A stretch of 64,000 nt of DNA from Pedobacter segetis (GCF_016623585.1 NZ_JAEHFY010000007.1:1-64000); one strand, 5' to 3'; shown: positions 54,545 to 63,601, counted from the stretch's first letter. The notes: a model not told the origin generated them from the letters alone. Made by a program: numbers and translations.

Positions 54545-54733
54545 ATGAGTATATCAACTTACTGCGGGGCAGGATGGGATGCAATAAATGTGATTCGAAC
54601 TGGTGCGTCATATAGTCCTAATGGATTATTGGTGGGAGGTCTGCTTGCAATTATGGATCCTGTTTACCAGCAATAGCTGAATAATTACGTATTTAATTCG
54701 GGTGCTTACATGGGAGCTTCTGATCATCAATAA
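54545..54733 (+). pseudogene. decayed second precursor-like gene
   Basis: A frame from ATG 54545 reads CGAGWDAINVIRTGAS and LLVGGLLAIMD, is stopped by TAG at 54674-54676, and continues in the same frame to SGAYMGASDHQ and TAA at 54731-54733. The GWDA motif and the C-terminal ...DHQ match the intact precursor at 53480 (GWDAMSL, YRDHQ). No leader is recognisable. Upstream (54482-54544) the frame is also open but has no precursor features. It looks like a broken paralogue; the rest of 54440-54735 holds no other gene. Confidence 0.55.
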
Positions 54734-54735
54734 AA

Positions 54736-55116
54736 ATGAAGTTACATGCTAAAAAAGTTGACAATTATCACTATATATGGATTTTGTCAACTTTAATTAT
54801 CTCAATAGTAAATTATTCCCCATTAGAGTTAGGGTATTATTTTTATTTGAATTTAATACCTTTGATATTAGCAACAATCTATTTTAGAATTAAGGGTAAA
54901 AATATTTTTTCTACCAACAATAATTGGAGGATTTTAGATATTATAATTTTTATTATTTCACTTAATTTAATTCCAAAATTTTTCAATTTTATTTTCCCTA
55001 ATATCTATATTAATAAGATTGATAGGATTACTTTCAATATAATATTTATTTTAGTATATATAGTATTTGTTAATAGATTTATTGTAAAAAAGCCGATCAA
55101 CTATAACTTAATTTAG
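54736..55116 (+). CDS. small membrane protein, second immunity candidate
   Basis: The 126-aa protein has about four hydrophobic segments (IWILSTLIISIVNYS, YYFYLNLIPLILATIYF, ILDIIIFIISLNLIP, FNIIFILVYIVFVNRF) and a lysine-rich start. It begins 2 bp after the decayed precursor. Its placement repeats the precursor-plus-membrane-protein pair at 53480-54439. It may protect against the lost second peptide or still serve the intact one. Confidence 0.6.
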   Translation: MKLHAKKVDNYHYIWILSTLIISIVNYSPLELGYYFYLNLIPLILATIYFRIKGKNIFSTNNNWRILDIIIFIISLNLIPKFFNFIFPNIYINKIDRITFNIIFILVYIVFVNRFIVKKPINYNLI

Positions 55117-55153
55117 TTTGATAGTACATCTAGTAAAAAAAAACTCTAAATCA

Positions 55154-56113
55154 ATGCCTCAAACTACTGTACTAATTCCCACGTATAATTGTGGTAAATA
55201 TATTTTAGAAACCATTAATAGCATACTACAACAGTCTTATCAAGATTATGAAATATTAATAATTGATGACGGAAGCACAGATAAAACCTCAGAAATAGTA
55301 TCTAGTATAAAAGATAACCGTATAGTTTATTTAAAGCAAAGCAAAAATTTAGGTATAGTTAAGGCATTGAACCTAGGGATCAAAATCGCTAATGGAAAAT
55401 ATATAGCCCGGATAGATGCAGACGATATTATGTTGGGAGACAGGCTGCAAAAACAAATTAATTTTTTAGAGCAAAACTTAGATTATGGAATGGTTGGTGG
55501 AGGTTGTCAAGTAATAAATGAAAAGGGTGTATTTCAGAGAAAACTAGAAATAACTACAGAAAACGATATCTTAAATATTGGCCTTTTATTTCGGAATCAA
55601 TTTACACATTCTGCAATAACTATGCGTACACAGTTAGCTAAAAAATTGAAATATCAGCAAAAATACATCTATTGTGAGGATTTTGATTTGTGGACACGTT
55701 TTGCAGAGATTTCTAAAATTGCCAATCTACCTTATTATTTTGTTTCTTATAGGTGGTACTCAGATAACACTTGTCATACAAAACAAAAGGAGTTAAGAAC
55801 AGCTTTGGCATTACTATTCGCCAGAGAGCTGGATAAATTAAAAATTAACTACAGCCCAGAAGAATTGATGATGCAAATGGCCGTAAATTTTGGCTTGGGT
55901 TATAAATTGTTTGTACAAAAAAACAAGCTTCAACAATTAAAAGATTGGCATAATAAGATATTTGAATCAGAAGTATTGAAAAATAGATTTGACGCAAAAG
56001 CTATTACCCATTTCAGGAATAATGTTTTGCCTCAAATAGCAGGATATCCCGTATTAAAAAAGGGAGACCATATAGAAAATAATCAGTTAGAAAATTATTT
56101 CAGTAATTTATAA
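55154..56113 (+). CDS. family 2 glycosyltransferase
   Basis: The 319-aa GT-A enzyme has the N-terminal VLIPTYNCGKYILETINSIL, the nucleotide-binding IIDDGSTDKT near residues 37-46 and the metal-binding RIDADD near 86-91. CEDFDLWTRFAEI near 178-190 is the usual acceptor-side motif. I start at ATG 55154 (MPQTTVLIPTYNC); a TTG at 55118 would add a poorly conserved 12 residues. There is no membrane segment, so it acts in the cytosol. The next gene starts directly after its stop. Substrate unknown: a peptide (as in glycocins) or a surface glycan. Confidence 0.88.
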   Translation: MPQTTVLIPTYNCGKYILETINSILQQSYQDYEILIIDDGSTDKTSEIVSSIKDNRIVYLKQSKNLGIVKALNLGIKIANGKYIARIDADDIMLGDRLQKQINFLEQNLDYGMVGGGCQVINEKGVFQRKLEITTENDILNIGLLFRNQFTHSAITMRTQLAKKLKYQQKYIYCEDFDLWTRFAEISKIANLPYYFVSYRWYSDNTCHTKQKELRTALALLFARELDKLKINYSPEELMMQMAVNFGLGYKLFVQKNKLQQLKDWHNKIFESEVLKNRFDAKAITHFRNNVLPQIAGYPVLKKGDHIENNQLENYFSNL

Positions 56114-57256
56114 GTGGTTAAAGTTAAAGCTATTTGGTTTTTCGGTTTATCCGCTTCGGGCAAAAGCACCGTCTCAAAAAAACTGTTTGAAGATTTTACA
56201 AAGAACAACATTAAATGCGCTCTTTTAGATGCTGATGAAATCAGGAACGGATTAAACAAAGACTTGGGTTTTTCTATTGAAGGTAGGCAGGAAAATATAA
56301 GAAGAATTGCAGAGTTATGTAAGTTGTTAATCAGTAATAATATCATCCCCATAGTTTCTGCAATTACTCCTTTACATATCCATCGAGATTTAGCGATTCA
56401 AATTATTGGTAAGGATAATTTAGTTTTCATATACACTAAATGCCCATTAATAATATGCCAAGCCCGTGACCCTAAAGGTTTGTATAAAAAAGCAAAAGCA
56501 GGGGAAATTAAAAATTTCACTGGTATTTCAGATGTATTTGAAGAACCAAATGAAACTATACAATTTGTAGAAACCCAATCAAAGGCCATTGAAGAAACTT
56601 TTAGAGATGTTCAAGCTATATTAAAAAAAGAGTTTACCAAATCCAATTCAAACTATTCCATTGCACCATATATCAAACATCAATGCTTATTTGTGCATAT
56701 ACCTAAATCTGGGGGAATATCTATAAATAGAAGTCTATTTTGTAATTTAGGCACTGGGCATACACCTATTTGGCAATTTCAAAAACAGCTTGGCGAACAA
56801 GCGTTTAATAATTTCTTTAAATTCACTTTTGTAAGAAACCCTTGGGATAGGTTGGTATCCGCTTTTTTGTTTTTAAAAAAAGGAGGACTTAATGAAGCGG
56901 ATAAACTATGGAGCGAGAATAATTTAAAGGATTATCATGATTTTGAATCTTTTGTGAAGAATTGGGTAAACGAGAAAAACATCTTCAGCTATGTACATTT
57001 TATACCCCAACATTATTTTTTGTGCGTAAACGGAAGCAAACCTTTGGTAGATTTTATTGGTAAATATGAAAATATTGAAATCGATTTTAAATATGTAGCA
57101 GATAAATTAAATATAAAAGCACCACTTCAAAAATTAAACGTAAACGAAACTAAAAATCATTATTCTAATTATTATAATGAGGAAACAATATCGATTGTTA
57201 AAGATGTTTACAAGAGAGATATTGAATTGTTTGATTATAGTTTTGATTATTCATAA
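56114..57256 (+). CDS. APS kinase fused to a sulfotransferase
   Basis: This 380-aa protein joins two enzymes of one pathway. Residues 1-175 are an APS kinase, which phosphorylates adenylyl sulfate to PAPS: P-loop GLSASGKST (11-19), DADEIRNGL (39-47), LGFS...GRQENIRR and ARDPKGLYKKAKAGEI. Residues about 190-380 are a sulfotransferase of the Sulfotransfer_2 type: 5'-phosphate loop VHIPKSGG near 194-201 and 3'-phosphate motif FVRNPWDRLVSAF near 238-250. PAPS could be used without release. Translation starts at GTG directly after the glycosyltransferase stop. It is cytosolic; acceptor unknown. Confidence 0.9.
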   Translation: MVKVKAIWFFGLSASGKSTVSKKLFEDFTKNNIKCALLDADEIRNGLNKDLGFSIEGRQENIRRIAELCKLLISNNIIPIVSAITPLHIHRDLAIQIIGKDNLVFIYTKCPLIICQARDPKGLYKKAKAGEIKNFTGISDVFEEPNETIQFVETQSKAIEETFRDVQAILKKEFTKSNSNYSIAPYIKHQCLFVHIPKSGGISINRSLFCNLGTGHTPIWQFQKQLGEQAFNNFFKFTFVRNPWDRLVSAFLFLKKGGLNEADKLWSENNLKDYHDFESFVKNWVNEKNIFSYVHFIPQHYFLCVNGSKPLVDFIGKYENIEIDFKYVADKLNIKAPLQKLNVNETKNHYSNYYNEETISIVKDVYKRDIELFDYSFDYS

Positions 57257-58122
57257 TGTTTAATCCAACATTTATAGAATCAGAGATAGAAAAAAACCAG
57301 CAAGCAATAATTGCACTTTCAAAGGAAGCGCCAAATATTTTATTGGAACCCATAACTATTGGGGGAGGAAACATAGAACATTATTATCATTTTATTTTTG
57401 ATTTAATGTTGCCCTTAAGTTTATTAATCAAAGCAACCAATCCAAATGTTGTTTTCCATCTTCATCAATTCGGCTTGTTTACAAATTATGCGGTAGAAAT
57501 TTTTAAAAACCGAATACATATAATTCAAACAAATACTAACCTCCTTGAAGGAAAGAAAATGAATTTATTGGGGATGAATCCTAATAACATAAATATCCTA
57601 AAATTCCCTTATCAAATCTTAAAGCAGACTATTTTTTCTGCACTTAAAATTAAATCGTCAAACAAACCCAATAAAATATTGCTTATAGAACGACTTCCAC
57701 CGGACCCCTATTTTTTAAACGACGCTAAAATAAAAGGTTCTGGTACTTCCAGAAGATCTATACAGAACCATCATGAGCTAAAAGAGCTTCTCAAATTAAA
57801 AATAAAGCCATCTTACGTTTTCGAAAATATACAGTTAGAGAAAATGTCTTTTAAAGAACAAATTCAAGCATTTGAGTCTTCTGTGATTGTTATAGGTCAA
57901 CATGGAGCAGGTTTGGCTAATATTCTTTGGATGCAAGAGAAATCAACGGTGGTTGAGTTCGGTTTTGAAAATAAAACCCATTTTGAAAGGTTAAGTGTTG
58001 TAAAAAATCATGATTACTTTGGGATTAATCACATAGAAAGCCACATTACAATTGATTGTTCAGAATTTTTCAATTTGTTCTCTAACGATTTTATCATAAC
58101 TAAATATTTTTTAAACGATTGA
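57256..58122 (+). CDS. GT61-type (DUF563) glycosyltransferase
   Basis: The 288-aa protein has the GT61 features NIEHYYHFIFDLMLPLS near residues 38-54 and IVIGQHGAGLANILWM near 213-228. It is cytosolic, with no signal or membrane segment. Its ATG shares one base with the stop of the APS kinase-sulfotransferase gene (TAATG), so the two are translated together. A role in building the same sulfated product is likely. GT61 enzymes act on glycans or glycoproteins; the substrate here is unknown. Confidence 0.82.
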   Translation: MFNPTFIESEIEKNQQAIIALSKEAPNILLEPITIGGGNIEHYYHFIFDLMLPLSLLIKATNPNVVFHLHQFGLFTNYAVEIFKNRIHIIQTNTNLLEGKKMNLLGMNPNNINILKFPYQILKQTIFSALKIKSSNKPNKILLIERLPPDPYFLNDAKIKGSGTSRRSIQNHHELKELLKLKIKPSYVFENIQLEKMSFKEQIQAFESSVIVIGQHGAGLANILWMQEKSTVVEFGFENKTHFERLSVVKNHDYFGINHIESHITIDCSEFFNLFSNDFIITKYFLND

Positions 58123-58134
58123 TTTTCTTAATAT

Positions 58135-58482
58135 TCACTCATTCATCATACTTAAAAAGAAAAAACCTCCTAAAACGTACATTACTCCATCATAAAAATC
58201 TCCCACATATCTTGGATTTTTCATTGGCAAATAAATTTCAAAAACAATAATTAAAGCTATGATAATGATTAAAATATTCCATTTAGATAGTTGATGATCA
58301 GGTTTTTGCAAAATAAAGCGCATCCACCACAAACATAATTGAGCTATAATTGGAACGGCTAATAGATCTATTAAATAGAATTGGATTGGCCAGTAGAAAT
58401 AAAGGCCCTGCTTTGTACATATAAAAACAATTAACCAAATAAGGCTAAAAATCATCAACCATCTGTTTAAAAGCGTTTTCAT
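58135..58482 (-). CDS. hypothetical membrane protein
   Basis: The 115-aa protein has about four hydrophobic segments and the loop LPMKNPRYVGDFYDGVMY. The start is ATG 58482, 1 bp after the stop of the zinc-ribbon gene (TAACATG). I recognise no family. It is convergent with the GT61 gene and probably unrelated to it. Confidence 0.6.
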   Translation of the reverse strand: MKTLLNRWLMIFSLIWLIVFICTKQGLYFYWPIQFYLIDLLAVPIIAQLCLWWMRFILQKPDHQLSKWNILIIIIALIIVFEIYLPMKNPRYVGDFYDGVMYVLGGFFFLSMMNE

Positions 58483-58483
58483 G

Positions 58484-58798
58484 TTAAGTGCTAAGCATCC
58501 CAATAAGCCAAAGTAAAAATGCCATAAAAGCAATCAAAGCCGCCTGTGCAAAAACAAATGCTCTTCTAAATTTTCTCAGGTATTTTTTTGCAAATGCCGT
58601 AAACTTGCCATCTGTTGGCTTAACAAAAAAAATGTCGCTCTCTTCTTTTACCTCTTCGCTGAGTTTGTTTTCCAATTGCTTTATAAAAACATCATTTTGC
58701 AAAAACTCGTTACAATAGAGGCAGCGATCGTAGGTTTCGCCTCGCCATAAAGTCCATTTTTTGCAATGCGGACATTTTATCTCTCTTTTAACGCTCAA
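58484..58798 (-). CDS. zinc-ribbon membrane protein
   Basis: The 104-aa protein has a four-cysteine zinc ribbon at the N-terminus (CPHCKKWTLWRG, CLYC) and one hydrophobic helix at the C-terminus (AQAALIAFMAFLLWLIGM). It is probably cytosolic-facing and tail-anchored. Function is unknown. It is coupled to the downstream membrane gene. Confidence 0.65.
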   Translation of the reverse strand: MSVKREIKCPHCKKWTLWRGETYDRCLYCNEFLQNDVFIKQLENKLSEEVKEESDIFFVKPTDGKFTAFAKKYLRKFRRAFVFAQAALIAFMAFLLWLIGMLST

Positions 58799-58871
58799 TT
58801 AAATAAAGTTCTTGTTCGTGATTTTTTTTATACTTTTATTCTCAATAAACATTGGGTTTTAACATCAAATA

Positions 58872-60176
58872 ATGGAAATCAAAAATAATAAAAAGACAAT
58901 TAGGGCCTGGGCCATGTTTGATTGGGCAAACTCTGCCTATAACCTCGTAATTACCTCTACCATATTCCCTGCTTATTATACCGCAATTACTACTACAAGC
59001 AATAATAACGACAAAGTGTTTTTCTTTGGGTTTAAATTTGTGAACACGGCACTTTCTAATTATGCCTTGGCCGTGGCTTATCTGATTATCGCTTTTCTTA
59101 CGCCTATTTTAACCGCAACGGCAGATTATCGTGGTAACAAGAAAACCTTTATGATGGTTTTTACCTGGATTGGGGCTTTGGCTTGCGCCGGATTATATTT
59201 TTTTAGACTAGAAACTTTAGAACTAGGTGTGGTTTTATTTGCAATAGCTGCAATTGGTTATTGTGGGGGGATTGTTTTTAGTAACTCTTATTTACCGGAA
59301 ATTGCAACCTTAGATCAGCAGGATAAAGTGAGTGCAAAAGGTTTCGCTTACGGCTACATAGGTAGCGTAATTTTACAAATTATCTGTTTCGTTTTTGTGT
59401 TGATGCCCGATACTTTTGGCATTACAGATGCTTCTTTCCCTGCCCGATTATCGTTTTTATTGGTTGGGATTTGGTGGATCGGGTTTTCTTATATCCCATT
59501 TATGGTGTTGCCAAAAGCAAGCCCTAATTATGATAAGCTCGATAAAAAGAAGGTTGGTAGTGGTTTTGGAGAATTAAAGAAAGTATGGCAACAAGTAAAG
59601 TTGATGCCTGTTTTAAAATCGTTCTTATTGGCATATTTTTTCTATGCCATGGGCGTACAAACCATTATGTTGGTTGCCGCAAATTTTGGCGAGAAGATTT
59701 TACATTTAGGCACTTCTAAGTTGATCGCCACCATTTTGATCATACAATTGGTAGCGATTATCGGTGCTTATTTAATGTCTAAACTTTCTGAGATTTACGG
59801 TAATCTTAAAGTGCTTATTTTTGTGGTAATACTTTGGATCGGCGTTTGTGCTGCTGCTTATTTTATTGCCAATGAATATCAATTCTATATTTTGGCAGCG
59901 GTTGTTGGTTTGATCATGGGCGGCATACAATCTCTTTCTAGATCAACATTCTCTAAATATGTACCAGAAGGTACGCCAGATACCGCTTCGTTCTTTAGCT
60001 TTTATGATGTAACCGAAAAATTGGCTATCGTTGCGGGTTTGTTCAGTTTCGGCTTTGTTGAGGAACTGACCGGTAATATGAGAAATAGTGCATTAGGTTT
60101 AGGTTTGTTCTTTATAATAGGTTTGGTTTTACTTTTTACCACTTTGAAAAAAGAAAACCAAACCAAGCTTTTTTAA
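58872..60176 (+). CDS. MFS transporter, UMF1 family
   Basis: The 434-aa protein has about twelve membrane helices and the UMF1 start RAWAMFDWANSAYNLVITSTIFPAYY. It also has GGIQSLSRSTFSKYVPEGTP near residues 346-365, the usual mid-transporter motif. The transported compound is unknown; the group is related to Atg22 amino-acid effluxers of fungi. It is transcribed alone. Confidence 0.88.
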   Translation: MEIKNNKKTIRAWAMFDWANSAYNLVITSTIFPAYYTAITTTSNNNDKVFFFGFKFVNTALSNYALAVAYLIIAFLTPILTATADYRGNKKTFMMVFTWIGALACAGLYFFRLETLELGVVLFAIAAIGYCGGIVFSNSYLPEIATLDQQDKVSAKGFAYGYIGSVILQIICFVFVLMPDTFGITDASFPARLSFLLVGIWWIGFSYIPFMVLPKASPNYDKLDKKKVGSGFGELKKVWQQVKLMPVLKSFLLAYFFYAMGVQTIMLVAANFGEKILHLGTSKLIATILIIQLVAIIGAYLMSKLSEIYGNLKVLIFVVILWIGVCAAAYFIANEYQFYILAAVVGLIMGGIQSLSRSTFSKYVPEGTPDTASFFSFYDVTEKLAIVAGLFSFGFVEELTGNMRNSALGLGLFFIIGLVLLFTTLKKENQTKLF

Positions 60177-60250
60177 ATTGATGCTATCAAAATTAAGCAG
60201 CGGGCAAAAACAGGTTTTGTTGCATATTTAAAAGCAAAAGAAATTGAAAT

Positions 60251-60400
60251 TTAAGCTGCACCCCTAATAATTGCCAATAAAATCGCAATAACCGCAAGAA
60301 CTAATAAAACATGAATAATTGCTCCTAAAGAATATACAAAAAAGCCCAATAACCAACCGATAACCAGCACAACTGCAATAATATAAAGTATAGATCCCAT
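60251..60400 (-). CDS. lmo0937-family small membrane protein
   Basis: The 49-aa protein (start ATG 60400, MGSILYIIAVVLVIGWLLGF) has two hydrophobic helices. It matches the lmo0937 family of short membrane proteins, often stress-induced. The longer frame to 60460 is not supported by the family. Confidence 0.75.
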   Translation of the reverse strand: MGSILYIIAVVLVIGWLLGFFVYSLGAIIHVLLVLAVIAILLAIIRGAA

Positions 60401-60612
60401 AATTTTTAATTTTTGGTTTAACAATATGGCTTTCGCCGATAATATTCCAAACACAAACATTATGCCTTTTTAATTTTTTATACATTAGGCCACTTATCGT
60501 CTATCATAAATAATGATGTTTTAATAAGATATTTGATTAATTTAACTTTCTAGATGTTTGAATTTTAGGGCATTTTTGCCTTTAACAAGTTTTAATAAAA
60601 ATCATTTACAAT

Positions 60613-61029
60613 ATGAACTGGTGGATTTACGCATTATTAGCTGCTTTTTTTGCTTCCCTTACCGCTATTTTTGCTAAAATCGGGGTTACCAATGTTAATA
60701 CAGATTTGGCTACCGCAATAAGAACGGTAATTATTCTGTTGTTGGCTTGGGCGATAGTGATCAGTAGAGGTGAACTGCGAGGAATTGGAGCATTATCTAA
60801 ACATAACCTGATATTTTTGGTGTTATCTGGTGTTGCTACCGGCCTATCGTGGATATTTTATTTTAAAGCTTTGCAAATGGGAAAAGTATCTATGGTTGCA
60901 CCAATAGATAAGATGAGTGTGGCACTAACCATTATACTTTCTGTTTTGTTTTTAAATGAGACTTTAACTATAAAAACAGCTATTGGAGCAGTTTTTATTA
61001 TTATTGGAACCGTAGTTCTCATTCTTTAA
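60613..61029 (+). CDS. single-domain EamA-family transporter
   Basis: The 138-aa protein has about five membrane helices and one EamA unit, half of the usual ten-helix transporter. It has the loop YFKALQMGKVSMVAPIDKMS typical of these proteins. Single-unit EamA proteins work as dimers. The substrate is unknown. Confidence 0.82.
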   Translation: MNWWIYALLAAFFASLTAIFAKIGVTNVNTDLATAIRTVIILLLAWAIVISRGELRGIGALSKHNLIFLVLSGVATGLSWIFYFKALQMGKVSMVAPIDKMSVALTIILSVLFLNETLTIKTAIGAVFIIIGTVVLIL

Positions 61030-61071
61030 TCTTTAGCCGATTTCAATAATGTATCATTATAAGATTAATAA

Positions 61072-62040
61072 TTAAGCCAGATGTATAATTGCAAATAATG
61101 CCACTGAGGCAATTACTGCCCAAAGTATAACACCTTGTATCAAAGGTTTAATTCCAACCGACTTTAAAACTGCTCTTGATAAGCCCGCACCAATCAGAAA
61201 CAAGGTAACCGTTAAACCTATTTTCGCTATTTGAACAATAAAAGGAGAGAAACCTTGAACCACGGGAATGAAAGTGTTAGCGATCATTGCTAAAACAAAC
61301 AGACCTATAAAGTATGGGATTTTGATTTTCTTAGATCTATTTTTAAAAATAAAAGTAGTTGCAAAAGCGATTGGGATTATCCATAAAGCCCTTGTTAATT
61401 TTACGGTTGTTGCAATTTGTAAAGCAGTTGCACCGTATTTATTTGCTGCGCCAACAACAGAACTTGTATCGTGTATGGCAATGGCGCACCATAATCCAAA
61501 CTGGGTTTGAGATAAATTAAAGTAATGGCCAATAATTGGGAATATAAATAATGCGATAGAATTTAAGATAAATACAGTTCCCATGGCTACAGAGATTTGT
61601 TTTTCTTTTGCTTGCATCACGGGAGAAAGTGCTGCAATGGCACTACCACCGCAAATAGCGGTTCCGGCAGAGATTAAATAAGATGTTTTCTGCTCTATTT
61701 TTAAGAACTTTCCTAATGATAATCCTAAAATTAAGGTTCCAAATATGGAGAAGATAGTAAAGATTACACCTTCTTTCCCTGCTTGTATAGCGCTAAAAAT
61801 ATTCATCCCAAAACCTAAACCCACCACAGAAAATTGAAGTAAAATACTAGTTGCTTTTTGGTTTAGATGAATAAATGGATGGCCGATGGTTTGTGCCGTG
61901 ATTAAACCTAAAAAAAGTGCCAATGGTGGAGAAACCCAAGGACTTAAACATAAAACCAATAAAACAATAAAAATGATTTCTTTGAAGGTATAATTAAATT
62001 TTAAGCCTTTATTTCTCTGTTGATCTACTAAACTTTCCAT
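61072..62040 (-). CDS. YeiH-family putative sulfate/sulfite exporter (UPF0324)
   Basis: The 322-aa membrane protein has about ten helices. It has the family motifs LGLITAQTIGHPFIHL, AGTAICGGSAIAALSPV and ALWCAIAIHDTSSVVGAA-like residues near 190-208. The family is annotated as a putative sulfate exporter; transport of sulfite or sulfate is not proven. The LysR gene directly upstream on the same strand is the usual regulator partner. Confidence 0.83.
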   Translation of the reverse strand: MESLVDQQRNKGLKFNYTFKEIIFIVLLVLCLSPWVSPPLALFLGLITAQTIGHPFIHLNQKATSILLQFSVVGLGFGMNIFSAIQAGKEGVIFTIFSIFGTLILGLSLGKFLKIEQKTSYLISAGTAICGGSAIAALSPVMQAKEKQISVAMGTVFILNSIALFIFPIIGHYFNLSQTQFGLWCAIAIHDTSSVVGAANKYGATALQIATTVKLTRALWIIPIAFATTFIFKNRSKKIKIPYFIGLFVLAMIANTFIPVVQGFSPFIVQIAKIGLTVTLFLIGAGLSRAVLKSVGIKPLIQGVILWAVIASVALFAIIHLA

Positions 62041-62117
62041 TATTTATTTTCTTTTGTTGGTACAAATTTCGATAAATAAATAGCTGTTTTTGAATACTAA
62101 AAAGTGATATTATATAA

Positions 62118-63008
62118 CTATAAGTTATGGGTTAAAGCGAATTTTTTAAACACAGTAGCCAAAGAATTTATTTGTCCTTGTGGTTCTATAAAGTAAAATG
62201 GTCGTTTTATAATGAAGTTTTTTATATCGATTATTTTTAACTCGTTGTTTTTTAGTTCTTTAATAATAGCGTGGATAGAAATAAACGCAATACAAGAACT
62301 GTGTGCCAAGTAAGATTTGATACTTTCTATGCTTCCCAATTGCATCTCTATATTCAAATCATCCATTTTAATATGATGTTTATTGAGAGCATGTTCTATT
62401 ACTTCTAATGTGCCAGAACCAGTTTCCCTTATCAATAATGGATAATTTTTTAAATCTTCGATTTTTAAAGTGTCTTTTTTTAGGGTTTCATCTTTGGCAT
62501 TAACAGTTAACACCAATTCATCTTTTAAAAATTCTTGATAATTGATTTGGACATTTTTATTATGTCCCTCTACAATTCCCAATTCGATTTCTTTGTGTAG
62601 CAAAGCTTTTTCAATTTGTTCTGTATTGCCAGAAATCAGTTGGACTTTAACATCTTTAAATTTGTGGTGAAAATCTGCTAAAATAGGAGGGATGATGTAT
62701 TGTGAAATGGTAGAACTAGCCCCAATCCTTAAAATGCCGCTATGTTTTTCGGCTAAAATATTCATTTCAAATTCCAGGTTTCTATATAGTTCAAAAATCC
62801 TTTCGGTATAACTTAACAAAACATCCCCCGCAGGGGTAAGGTTAATTCTATTTCCATTTCTTTCAAAAAGTTGGAGCTTAAAACCTGCTTCTAACTCTTG
62901 AATGTGCTTGGTAACGGCAGGCTGACTTATAAATAGCTCTTTAGCTGCTTTGGTAAAATTTAACCTTTTAGCAACCGTATGGAAAACTTTTAATCTAAAA
63001 TCGAACAT
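62118..63008 (-). CDS. LysR-family transcriptional regulator
   Basis: The 296-aa regulator has an N-terminal winged helix (LKVFHTVAKRLNFTKAAKEL, FISQPAVTKHIQELEAGFKL) and a C-terminal effector domain. The domain resembles those of CysB/YeiE-type regulators of sulfur and other anions. It lies 77 bp upstream of the yeiH-like gene on the same strand, so it probably controls it. The effector is unknown. Confidence 0.9.
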   Translation of the reverse strand: MFDFRLKVFHTVAKRLNFTKAAKELFISQPAVTKHIQELEAGFKLQLFERNGNRINLTPAGDVLLSYTERIFELYRNLEFEMNILAEKHSGILRIGASSTISQYIIPPILADFHHKFKDVKVQLISGNTEQIEKALLHKEIELGIVEGHNKNVQINYQEFLKDELVLTVNAKDETLKKDTLKIEDLKNYPLLIRETGSGTLEVIEHALNKHHIKMDDLNIEMQLGSIESIKSYLAHSSCIAFISIHAIIKELKNNELKIIDIKNFIIKRPFYFIEPQGQINSLATVFKKFALTHNL

Positions 63009-63041
63009 TTAGGAATTTGAAATGAAAGTTAATATTCAAAT

Positions 63042-63578
63042 TTAGTTAATGGTTTCATCAATAGTACCACAAGTATCCATTTTCTCGCCCAAAAATGGAT
63101 TTTTGACCTCTTTGGTTGAGCTTAACCAATAAGACCCATTTTTATACATTGGGCAAGTTATTTTATAAAACTTTTGTGATGGGTCAATTACTTTTGTAAC
63201 GATGTAAATATCCTCGCTCAACATTTTAAAATGTTCACGCTGATGCTCAATTTTATCGGCATTTTCTCCAATATGCTCTGCGTTTTCTATCGCATCAGAT
63301 TTAATTTTATCATAAGCAGATTTTTGTTCTGCATTCAATTTTGATTCGTCTAATGAACCAAAACTCTCTTTTAAAGCCTTTCCGGCATCGGCTGCTTTCG
63401 CACCATCATCATTTGCTAAAGCATCGCCAATGGCTAAGTAATTGGCCATAATTGGCGATTTTATTGCTACACTTTTCCCTGTGTTTGCTGATGTATTGCT
63501 TTCAGATTTCTTATCTGTTTGGTTACAAGCCGAAATCATGATTGTCGCTAAGGCCATTGTTAAAATTGATTTTTTCAT
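63042..63578 (-). CDS. DUF3347 lipoprotein
   Basis: The 178-aa protein has a lipoprotein signal (lipobox ISAC, Cys18) and a four-helix-like middle. The C-terminal metal-site pattern KITCPMYKNGSYWLSSTKEV and KNPFLGEKMDTCG matches the DUF3347 group, found with copper/heavy-metal efflux genes. None of those genes are in the window. It would face the periplasm. It is probably co-transcribed with the LysR gene (33-bp gap). Confidence 0.8.
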   Translation of the reverse strand: MKKSILTMALATIMISACNQTDKKSESNTSANTGKSVAIKSPIMANYLAIGDALANDDGAKAADAGKALKESFGSLDESKLNAEQKSAYDKIKSDAIENAEHIGENADKIEHQREHFKMLSEDIYIVTKVIDPSQKFYKITCPMYKNGSYWLSSTKEVKNPFLGEKMDTCGTIDETIN

Positions 63579-63601
63579 TTTTATAAGTCATTAGTTAATT
63601 A

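Noticed and set aside
54585-54610. tRNA T-arm-like gattcgaact
   Set aside because: No cloverleaf can be formed around it, and the bases are part of the decayed precursor frame.
53480-58122. Sublancin-type glycocin cluster
   Set aside because: The precursor has only one Cys and no disulfide pattern, and the GT2 shows no clear SunS-specific feature. A glycosylated product remains possible but not this class.
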